DNA from: an uncultured Collinsella sp.
GTDB lineage: Bacteria > Actinomycetota > Coriobacteriia > Coriobacteriales > Coriobacteriaceae
NCBI GenBank assembly: GCA_900549555.1
Contig: UROO01000113.1
Location: 1-5,545, forward strand
Length of the DNA: 5,545 nt
Direction: 5' to 3'
Notes under the pieces: generated by a model
Seen by the model: the letters and a program-made list of their open reading frames with translations, nothing else
What the model was told of the DNA's origin: nothing
The model's database searches: none
Shown here: piece by piece, positions 1 to 5,545 of the stretch
How positions within the stretch are numbered: position 1 is the first letter of the stretch
Layout of the letters: each line of letters opens with the position of its first letter
Program-made: the position numbers and the translations under genes

Positions 1-49
1 ACGAGATAGGAGTCCGTCTCGTGGGCTCGGAGATGTGTATAAGAGACAG
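1..49 (+). other. Nextera (Tn5) sequencing adapter, not genomic
   Basis: This is library adapter left on the contig. Bases 1-7 are the end of the Illumina P7 sequence, 8-15 (AGGAGTCC) match the i7 primer barcode known as N705, 16-30 are the Nextera read-2 primer (GTCTCGTGGGCTCGG), and 31-49 are the exact 19-base Tn5 mosaic end AGATGTGTATAAGAGACAG. Adapter identity is from known Illumina oligonucleotides. Translated in two frames it gives the peptides MCIRDR and (M/V)YKRQ, familiar false N-termini in contaminated database entries. An apparent GTG start at 35 lies inside the adapter and is not a real start. Genomic sequence begins at base 50. Confidence 0.98.
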
Positions 50-3000
50 GGCGCGATCTTCAACCCCGAGAACGCTCGTGGCAACCTGCACCTGGGCATC
101 GACGTGGGCTCCACCACCGTTAAGCTCGCCGTGCTCAACGACGACAACCAGATCGTCTACGCCAAGTACCAGCGCCACCACACCGACGTCCGTGCCTGCG
201 CCCGCGATCTGTTCGAGGGCGCTGCGACGGTGCTGCCGACGGCCCAGATGACCTGCGCCATCACCGGCTCGGGCGGCCTTCTGCTGTCCCAGTGGCTCGA
301 CCTGGAGTTTGTCCAGGAGGTCATCGCCAGTAAGCGTGCCGTCGAGACCCTCATCCCGGCCACCGATGTCGCCATCGAGCTGGGCGGCGAAGACGCCAAG
401 ATCATCTACTTTGATAACGGCATCGAGCAGCGCATGAACGGTACCTGCGCCGGCGGTACGGGCGCGTTCATCGACCAGATGGCCACTCTGCTGCACACCG
501 ACGCGAGCGGCCTTAACGAGCTCGCGGCCAACGCCACCACCATCTATCCCATTGCCAGCCGCTGCGGCGTTTTTGCCAAGACCGACGTCCAGCCGCTGCT
601 CAACGAGGGCGCCCGCCCCGAGGACGTGGCCGCCTCCATCTTCCAGGCTGTCGTGACCCAGACCATCTCGGGCCTGGCGTGCGGCCGTCCCATCCGCGGC
701 AACGTCGCCTTCCTGGGCGGCCCGCTGCAGTATCTCTCCGAGCTGCGCCACCGCTTCTACCTCACGCTCAACCTGGACGAGGAGCACCGTATCGTGCCCC
801 AAAACGCTCACCTATTTGTGGCGAGCGGTGCCGCCATGGCGCACGAGTCCAATAAACTCAGCACGTTCCCGCAGCTCATCGAGGCTATTGATGCCTTGGG
901 TGACACGCAGGGTGCCGAGGTCGAGCGTCTGGATCCGCTCTTTGCCACCGACGAGGATTTTGCCGAGTTCAAGACTCGCCACGACACCGAGGTCGTCCCA
1001 AAGGGCAAGCTCGACGGCTACACCGGTCGCGTGTTCATCGGTATCGACGCCGGCTCCACCACCATGAAGGCCGCGCTCGTGGGCGAGGACGGCCAGCTGT
1101 TGCACACCTGGTACGGCAACAACAACGGCGACATCCTGGGCACGGCCAAGGTCATCATGGCCGATTTCTACAACCACATCCCCGCCGGCTGCACCATCGG
1201 CCACGTGACCACCACGGGCTACGGCGAGGCGCTGCTCATCGAGGCCCTCAAAGCCGATTCCGGCGAGATCGAGACCGTTGCGCACCTGCGCGGCGCCAAA
1301 GCATTCCTGCCCGGCGTCGAGTTCATTCTGGACATCGGCGGCCAGGACATGAAGTGCCTGCGCGTCAAGGACGGCGTTATCGAGCACATCATGCTCAACG
1401 AGGCCTGTTCGTCGGGCTGCGGTAGCTTTATCGAGAGCTTCGCCGTCTCTATGAACATGGACGTGCGCGCGTTCGCCGATGCCGCCATCCATGCCAAGGC
1501 CCCCGTCGATCTGGGCAGCCGCTGCACGGTCTTTATGAACTCGCGCGTCAAGCAGGCGCAAAAGGAAGGCGCCACGGTGGGCGACATTGCGGCCGGCCTG
1601 TCCTATTCCGTCATCAAGAATGCCCTGTTTAAGGTCATTAAGCTGCGCGACCCCAAGGAGATCGGCAGCCAGGTAATCGTCCAGGGCGGCACCTTTATGT
1701 CCGATGCCACGCTGCGCGCGTTTGAGCAGCTCACCGGTGTTCACGCCGTGCGTCCCGACATCGCCGGCTGCATGGGTGCCTACGGTGCGGCCCTACTCGC
1801 CCGCGATCGCGCCGGCGCCGATGGCACCTCGACCATCCTTTCGGCCGAGGACATCGCGCACCTCACCGTGACGCAAAAGCATGTCCGCTGCGGCCGTTGC
1901 TCTAACAACTGCCAGCTTACCGTCAACGACTTTGGCGGCGGCAGGCGCTTCATTACCGGTAACCGCTGCGAGAAGGGTGCCGGCCACAAAAAGCAAAAGA
2001 CCGAGGCCCCCAACCTCTTCAAAAAGAAAAACGAGCTGCTCTTTAACCGCGAGGTCCTGAGTCCCGACGAGGCTCCGCGCGGCACCGTGGGTATCCCGCG
2101 AGCACTCAACATGTACGAGAACTATCCCTTCTGGCACGCGTTCTTTACGCGCCTGGGCTTTAGCGTGCAGCTGTCCGACCAGTCGAGCAAGAAGACCTAC
2201 CAGGCGGGCATCGAGTCCATGCCGTCCGAGAGCGTGTGCTACCCGGCCAAGATGAGCCACGGCCATGTGATGAACCTTATCGACCGCGATGTCGACTTTA
2301 TCTGGATGCCGTGTGTGCGCTGGGAGCGCAAAGAGGACCCGACTGCCGGTAACTGCTACAACTGCCCCATCGTCATGAGCTACCCCACGGCGCTGGCGCT
2401 CAACATCGACGAGATCCGCGAGCAGAACATCGAGTTCCTGTATCCGTTTGTGCCGTATCACGACAAGACCGAGCTCAAGCGCCGCCTGTACCAGGTGCTC
2501 GCCGTCGACCGCGTGGCCGATGCTGAAGCCGGTCGCGGTCGCGTGCGCGGTCCTAAAATCACGCGCTCCGAGGTCGATGCCGCCGTCAACGCTGCCTTTG
2601 AGGCCGACGCGCGCTTCCACGAGGATATCCAGACCATGGGCGAGGAGGCCCTTAAGTGGGTCGAGGACTACGGCGGCCACGGCATCGTGCTCGCCGGCCG
2701 TCCCTACCATAACGACCCCGAGATCAACCACGCCCTGCCCGAGCTTATCTCGAGCTTTGGCTTTGCGGTCTTTACCGAGGATTCGCTCGCGCATCTGGTA
2801 AAGCCCGAGCGTCCGATTCGCGTCGTCGATCAGTGGATGTATCACAGCCGCCTGTACGCCGTCGCCCGTTTTGTAACGATGCGCAACGACCTGGACCTGA
2901 TCCAGCTCAACTCTTTCGGCTGCGGCCTGGACGCTCTGACCACCGACCAGGTGCAGGAGATCCTGGAGGCCAGCGGCAAGATCTACACCGTGCTCAAGAT

Positions 3001-4615
3001 CGACGAGGTATCCAACTTGGGTGCCGCGCGCATCCGCATCCGCTCGCTCATGGCAGCGCTTAAGGACCAGGAGGCCGAGCGCTTGGCCGAGGCCACGGCC
3101 GCGGGCGAGGCCTACGAGCAGGGCGATGCCGCGCCGGTGGCTCCCTCCACGGATGCTCCCGCGTTCGCAAGCCGTAAGTACACGTTCGAGGCGCAGCGCG
3201 AGAGTGCTTCGACCGCGTGGCCCAAGGTGCCCTTTACCGAGCAGATGCGCGACGAGGGCTACACCATCCTGTGCCCGCAGATGGCGCCGATCCACTTTGA
3301 CCTGGTCAAAGAGGTATTCCGCGGTGCCGGCTACAACTTGGAGCTGCTGCCCTCGACCGATCACGACGCCGTCGAGGCCGGCCTGCGCTACGTGAACAAC
3401 GACATCTGCTATCCGTCGATCCTGGTGACGGGCCAGATCATGGAGGCCATCGAGAGCGGTCGGTACGACCTGTCCAAGACGGCCGTGGTTATCAGCCAGA
3501 CTGGCGGCGGCTGCCGTGCCACCAACTACATCGCGCTCATCCGCAAGGCCCTGCGCGAGAGCGGCCACCCCGAGATTCCCGTGATCTCGCTTTCAGCCGT
3601 GGCGCTCGGCGAGGACAACCCTGGCTTTAAGATTACGCCGGCGCTGCTCAAACAGGCCGTGTACGCGGTGCTCTTTGGCGACGTGATGATGCAGATGCTC
3701 TATCGCTGCCGCCCGTACGAGGCCACGCCCGGTGCCGCCAACGCGCTCTACGAGGAGTACATGGCACGAGCCCGCAAGCTGGCGCCCAAGTTCAACCGCC
3801 ACAACTACACCAAGCTGTGCCGCGAGGCCATCCGCGCGTTCGATACCATGCCGCTCGTGGGCGAGGGTACCAAGCCGCGCGTGGGCGTGGTCGGCGAGAT
3901 CCTGGTCAAGTTCCATCCCACGGCCAACAACCACGTGGTCGACGTTATCGAGCGCGAGGGCTGCGAGGCCGTAGTACCGGGCCTGCTTGACTTCTTCCTG
4001 TACTCCATGAGCAACGCCGAGCTGCAGAAGGACGAGCTGGGAAGCTCTGCCACTACGCGCGCGGGTATGCAGGCGCTCATTAAGCTGGTGGACTGGATGC
4101 GCACACCGGTGGAGGAGCTGCTCGAGAAGTCCCGCCGCTTTGAGGCACCCGAGCGCATCGGCACCATGGCCGACAAGGCCCGCACGGTGCTTTCGGTGTG
4201 CAACAACATGGGCGAGGGCTGGTTGCTCACGGCCGAGATGCTCGACCTGATTGACCACGGCGCGCCCAACATCATCTGCACGCAGCCCTTCGCGTGCCTG
4301 CCCAACCACGTGGTGGGCAAGGCCGTAATCAAGGAGCTGCGCCGCCAGCATCCCGAGAGCAACATCGTTGCGGTGGACTACGACCCCGGTGCGTCCGAGG
4401 TCAACCAGCTCAACCGCATTAAGCTCATGATCAGCGTGGCCAAGGAAAACATGCGCGCCGGTAAGGGCTTTAAGCTCGAGAAGGTGGCGCCGCTCGCGAT
4501 GGACGAGGTCACCGGCCAGATGCGTGCCCATGATGGCTGCGTGAGCTGTGGCTCGGCCAGTGAGGAGGCCGTTGCATCGGTCGCCAAGCGTCTGGGGCGT
4601 GGCATTAAGAAGTAG
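50..4615 (+). CDS. Giant fused acyl-CoA dehydratase activase / HgdB-like (DUF2229) iron-sulfur protein, 5'-partial
   Basis: Residues are numbered from the first genomic codon at base 50; 1,521 residues are present, ending in TAG. The true start is upstream of the contig. The missing part is probably short, because the first nucleotide-binding motif already lies at 16-25. Domains: ASKHA activase 1 (about 14-270: GIDVGSTTVK 16-25, ELGGEDAK 110-117, cysteines 133 and 172); ASKHA activase 2 (about 328-590: GIDAGSTTMK 331-340, DIGGQDMK 428-435, Cys453 and Cys492); a CxxCxxxC...C module (614, 617, 621, 640); a DUF2229/HgdB-like half (from about 678: Cys730 in SVCYPAK, 755, 769, 772, 958, then KIDEVSNLGAARIRIRSL at 983-1000); an Ala/Pro-rich linker (1018-1040); a second HgdB-like half (Cys1075, 1120 in DICYPS, 1155 in TGGGC, 1410, 1416 in FACLPNH); and a C-terminal CVSC pair (1497, 1500). 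In the BcrAD/BadFG/HgdC family, paired cysteines of two subunits hold a [4Fe-4S] cluster, and ATP hydrolysis drives low-potential electron transfer to a dehydratase or double-cubane protein. No signal peptide or membrane segment is seen in what is present, so it is probably cytoplasmic. Family assignment is firm; substrate and physiological role are unknown. It is usually annotated acyl-CoA dehydratase activase-related protein. Confidence 0.93.
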   Translation, partial: GAIFNPENARGNLHLGIDVGSTTVKLAVLNDDNQIVYAKYQRHHTDVRACARDLFEGAATVLPTAQMTCAITGSGGLLLSQWLDLEFVQEVIASKRAVETLIPATDVAIELGGEDAKIIYFDNGIEQRMNGTCAGGTGAFIDQMATLLHTDASGLNELAANATTIYPIASRCGVFAKTDVQPLLNEGARPEDVAASIFQAVVTQTISGLACGRPIRGNVAFLGGPLQYLSELRHRFYLTLNLDEEHRIVPQNAHLFVASGAAMAHESNKLSTFPQLIEAIDALGDTQGAEVERLDPLFATDEDFAEFKTRHDTEVVPKGKLDGYTGRVFIGIDAGSTTMKAALVGEDGQLLHTWYGNNNGDILGTAKVIMADFYNHIPAGCTIGHVTTTGYGEALLIEALKADSGEIETVAHLRGAKAFLPGVEFILDIGGQDMKCLRVKDGVIEHIMLNEACSSGCGSFIESFAVSMNMDVRAFADAAIHAKAPVDLGSRCTVFMNSRVKQAQKEGATVGDIAAGLSYSVIKNALFKVIKLRDPKEIGSQVIVQGGTFMSDATLRAFEQLTGVHAVRPDIAGCMGAYGAALLARDRAGADGTSTILSAEDIAHLTVTQKHVRCGRCSNNCQLTVNDFGGGRRFITGNRCEKGAGHKKQKTEAPNLFKKKNELLFNREVLSPDEAPRGTVGIPRALNMYENYPFWHAFFTRLGFSVQLSDQSSKKTYQAGIESMPSESVCYPAKMSHGHVMNLIDRDVDFIWMPCVRWERKEDPTAGNCYNCPIVMSYPTALALNIDEIREQNIEFLYPFVPYHDKTELKRRLYQVLAVDRVADAEAGRGRVRGPKITRSEVDAAVNAAFEADARFHEDIQTMGEEALKWVEDYGGHGIVLAGRPYHNDPEINHALPELISSFGFAVFTEDSLAHLVKPERPIRVVDQWMYHSRLYAVARFVTMRNDLDLIQLNSFGCGLDALTTDQVQEILEASGKIYTVLKIDEVSNLGAARIRIRSLMAALKDQEAERLAEATAAGEAYEQGDAAPVAPSTDAPAFASRKYTFEAQRESASTAWPKVPFTEQMRDEGYTILCPQMAPIHFDLVKEVFRGAGYNLELLPSTDHDAVEAGLRYVNNDICYPSILVTGQIMEAIESGRYDLSKTAVVISQTGGGCRATNYIALIRKALRESGHPEIPVISLSAVALGEDNPGFKITPALLKQAVYAVLFGDVMMQMLYRCRPYEATPGAANALYEEYMARARKLAPKFNRHNYTKLCREAIRAFDTMPLVGEGTKPRVGVVGEILVKFHPTANNHVVDVIEREGCEAVVPGLLDFFLYSMSNAELQKDELGSSATTRAGMQALIKLVDWMRTPVEELLEKSRRFEAPERIGTMADKARTVLSVCNNMGEGWLLTAEMLDLIDHGAPNIICTQPFACLPNHVVGKAVIKELRRQHPESNIVAVDYDPGASEVNQLNRIKLMISVAKENMRAGKGFKLEKVAPLAMDEVTGQMRAHDGCVSCGSASEEAVASVAKRLGRGIKK

Positions 4616-4643
4616 CTGGCCTGCTATGGGCTGGATATGAGAC

Positions 4644-4680
4644 AAACGGGTGGTGGCCGGTACGGCTACCACCCGTTTTT
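4644..4680 (+). terminator. Rho-independent terminator of the large activase-type gene
   Basis: A 13-bp stem pairs 4646-4658 (ACGGGTGGTGGCC) with 4664-4676 (GGCTACCACCCGT), with a single G-U pair and a five-base loop (4659-4663). It is followed directly by a T run (4676-4680), and A's before the stem (4644-4645) can extend the pairing. It begins about 30 bases after the TAG stop at 4613-4615. This is a textbook strong intrinsic terminator and suggests the downstream gene has its own promoter. The few A's on the 5' side make it mainly a plus-strand terminator. Confidence 0.93.
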
Positions 4681-4735
4681 GCTGGACATATGTTGCGCAA
4701 ATGACCCAGCTATCACCCCTTGCGAATTTAGATTT

Positions 4736-4860
4736 CGGAAGTATGCGGCAAAATCTGAATAGGCCGAGCACACCGAATATGTCCAAGCCTTGTACCTGCG
4801 GTTTTATTGGCGGAAAACCGGGGTGTGCTCAAGGGTTCCGGAATTTGCCGCATACTTCCG
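4736..4860. repeat. Nested inverted-repeat element in the intergenic region
   Basis: The outer arms are a perfect 17-bp inverted repeat: CGGAAGTATGCGGCAAA at 4736-4752 and its reverse complement at 4844-4860. Inside is a perfect 9-bp pair, GAGCACACC at 4766-4774 with 4822-4830, and inside that a 7-bp hairpin, CGGTTTT 4799-4805 with AAAACCG 4814-4820, over an eight-base loop. All three pairs nest, so one strand could fold into a long interrupted hairpin of about 125 bases. No T run follows, so it is not a standard terminator. It encodes no transposase and I see no clear target-site duplication. It could be a REP/MITE-like dispersed element, a structured RNA, or a pair of operator sites facing each other. 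The repeats are directly seen; the role is unknown. Confidence 0.75.
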
Positions 4861-5016
4861 CAAACGACATCTCGGTGGCACAAAAAATCGCCCTCGGAAC
4901 CCTGAGATAATGAACAGATGTTGCCGCTCGCCGCAAATTACCGTCCGTTTATAGAACCTATCCCCAGCGCGCGCCATCCTTACGGTTGAATAAATACACA
5001 TCTATGGAATTACGTA

Positions 5017-5024
5017 AGAGAGGA
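5017..5024 (+). promoter_or_regulatory. Ribosome binding site deciding the GTG start of the dehydrogenase gene
   Basis: AGAGAGGA at 5017-5024 is a purine-rich Shine-Dalgarno sequence seven bases before GTG at 5032-5034. It supports this non-ATG start. The next base of context, the glycine-rich nucleotide-binding loop, falls at residues 10-15, where dehydrogenases of this fold normally carry it. An ATG at 5004-5006 is in a different frame and lies ahead of the Shine-Dalgarno sequence. Confidence 0.85.
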
Positions 5025-5031
5025 CCGTTCC

Positions 5032-5492
5032 GTGAGCTACAAGACCGTTTGTGTTGCCGGCGGCGGCGTGTTGGGAAGCCAGATTGCCTTTCAGGCTGCC
5101 TACTGCGGCTTTGATGTGACGATCTGGCTGCGCAGCGAGGGCAGCATCGGCCGCACTCAGCCCAAGATCGATCATGTGCGCGAGGAGTACATCGCGGCAA
5201 TCGAGGGCATGGCGGATGGCACAGGCGAGTGGTGCGCCGGTATCGCCGATAGCGGCCAGCCCTTCGACAAGGAGGCGGCACTCGCTGCCGTCGAGCGTGC
5301 CTACTCCACGCTCAAGCTGGAGCTCGATCTTGCCAAGGCCGTAGCTGACGCCGACTTGGTCATCGAGTCTATGGCCGAGGACACCCAGGCAAAGATCGAC
5401 TTCTACAAAAAGCTCGCCCCGGTTCTCCCGCAAAAGACCGTCGTCGTGACGAACTCCTCTACGCTGCTGCCGAGCACCTTTGCCAAGTACAC
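5032..5492 (+). CDS. 3-hydroxyacyl-CoA dehydrogenase family protein, N-terminal Rossmann part (3'-partial)
   Basis: The frame opens at GTG 5032, with a good Shine-Dalgarno sequence, and runs 153 full codons until it enters adapter; the stop codon lies beyond the contig. Family members interconvert 3-hydroxyacyl-CoA (or related hydroxy acids) and the 3-oxo form using NAD(P), in the cytoplasm. Visible features: VCVAGGGVLGSQIA at 6-19, with GxGxxG at residues 10-15; the end of the second strand, VTIWLR, at 29-34; ADADLVIESMAED at 105-117, matching the family's ADLVIEAVPED-type motif; and TNSSTL at 140-145, matching the SNTSSL motif that holds a substrate-binding serine. The catalytic His-Glu pair and the C-terminal dimerisation domain would lie in the missing half. 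The acidic residue that usually ends the second strand in NAD-specific members is absent (Leu33-Arg34). Family assignment is good; the substrate is unresolved, and a beta-hydroxyacid or carnitine-type dehydrogenase remains possible. The terminator and 416-base gap upstream argue for separate transcription from the large gene. Confidence 0.85.
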
Positions 5493-5545
5493 TTGTCTCT
5501 TATACACATCTCCGAGCCCACGAGACGGACTCCTATCTCGTATGC
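5493..5545 (-). other. Nextera (Tn5) sequencing adapter, not genomic
   Basis: This is the reverse complement of the left-end adapter. It contains the Tn5 mosaic end (5493-5511, with T instead of C at its first base, 18 of 19 matching), the read-2 primer complement CCGAGCCCACGAGAC (5512-5526), index GGACTCCT (5527-5534, Illumina N705) and the start of P7 (5535-5545). The mismatch at 5493 is probably a sequencing or assembly error at the junction, so the genomic limit is 5492 give or take one base. The dehydrogenase reading frame continues into this stretch without a stop, so an automatic gene call would acquire a false C-terminus. Confidence 0.98.

Larger units (their letters stand above)
4616..5031. 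other. Intergenic region (416 bases) between the two genes
   Basis: No gene is supported here. The region holds the intrinsic terminator of the upstream gene, a nested inverted-repeat element at 4736-4860, and an AT-richer leader ending in the ribosome binding site of the downstream gene. It is visibly lower in G+C than the flanking genes. An open frame at 4650-4910 starts inside the terminator stem and has no usable Shine-Dalgarno sequence, so I do not call it. I found no tRNA cloverleaf and no riboswitch that I recognise. For the downstream promoter I see only weak candidates: TTGAAT at 4986-4991 has no good -10 box at 15-18 bases, and TATAGA at 4950-4955 has no good -35 box. A promoter is expected here because of the terminator, but it cannot be placed confidently. 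Confidence 0.8.

Noticed and set aside
21..251. Short plus-strand frame beginning MGSEMCIRDR
   Set aside because: Its start is inside the adapter and the rest is an out-of-frame reading of the large gene.
812..4786. Long minus-strand frames (812-1744, 1793-3568, 3593-4786) opposite the large gene
   Set aside because: They mirror a high-GC coding frame in which antisense stops are rare. Their products look like low-complexity Ala/Val/Arg/His-rich translations with no recognised motif, while the plus strand carries clear conserved domains.
4844..4864. TTTGC-N11-GCAAA dyad in the right arm as a stand-alone operator
   Set aside because: The left arm lacks one base needed for the same dyad and the symmetry is short. 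It is better described as part of the larger inverted repeat.
4650..4910. 86-codon plus-strand frame in the intergenic region
   Set aside because: It starts inside the terminator stem, has no Shine-Dalgarno sequence and is made of the inverted-repeat element. It shows no recognisable domain.
4950..5014. Possible sigma-70 promoter for the dehydrogenase gene (TATAGA at 4950 or TTGAAT at 4986)
   Set aside because: Neither box has a credible partner at 15-18 bases, so I did not list a promoter as a feature.
4804..5433. Minus-strand frames 4804-5001, 4958-5281 and 5002-5433
   Set aside because: They are antisense to the intergenic repeat and to the dehydrogenase gene, whose plus-strand Rossmann motifs and Shine-Dalgarno sequence are convincing.
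1..5545. Terminal inverted repeats resembling a Tn5-type composite transposon
   Set aside because: The repeats are complete Illumina P7/index/read-2 adapter joined to the engineered mosaic end, so they are library artefacts. There is no transposase.

Overview
The window looks like a contig from a gut Coriobacteriia bacterium, most likely Collinsella or a close relative. The evidence is high G+C, strong preference for G/C at third codon positions, and a very large fused 2-hydroxyacyl-CoA dehydratase activase-type protein of the kind anaerobes carry. The taxonomy is inferred, not demonstrated. Neither end is natural. Bases 1-49 and about 5493-5545 are Illumina Nextera (Tn5) adapter with the same i7 index, in inverted orientation, so only about 50-5492 is genomic and both genes are cut by the contig ends.

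Layout: (1) 50-4615, plus strand, is a 5'-truncated gene for a protein of at least 1,521 residues. It has two tandem ASKHA-fold activase modules, a four-cysteine linker, a DUF2229/HgdB-like half, an Ala/Pro-rich linker and a second HgdB-like half. (2) 4616-5031 is a 416-base intergenic region. It opens with a strong intrinsic terminator (4644-4680), then holds a nested inverted-repeat element (4736-4860) and an AT-richer leader with a clear Shine-Dalgarno sequence (5017-5024). (3) 5032-5492, plus strand, is the 5' part of a 3-hydroxyacyl-CoA dehydrogenase-family gene with a GTG start.

How the genes may work together: the large protein appears to carry in one chain what classical systems split between an ATP-driven one-electron donor (a homodimeric activase sharing one [4Fe-4S] cluster) and a two-subunit iron-sulfur acceptor (HgdA/HgdB type or double-cubane-cluster type). 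Its substrate cannot be read from sequence. The downstream gene also suggests acyl-CoA or hydroxy-acid chemistry, but the terminator and long gap argue for separate transcription, so a shared pathway is only a possibility. No RNA gene, CRISPR array, phage gene or natural insertion sequence was seen. Long reading frames on the minus strand opposite the large gene are best explained by its high-GC codon use.
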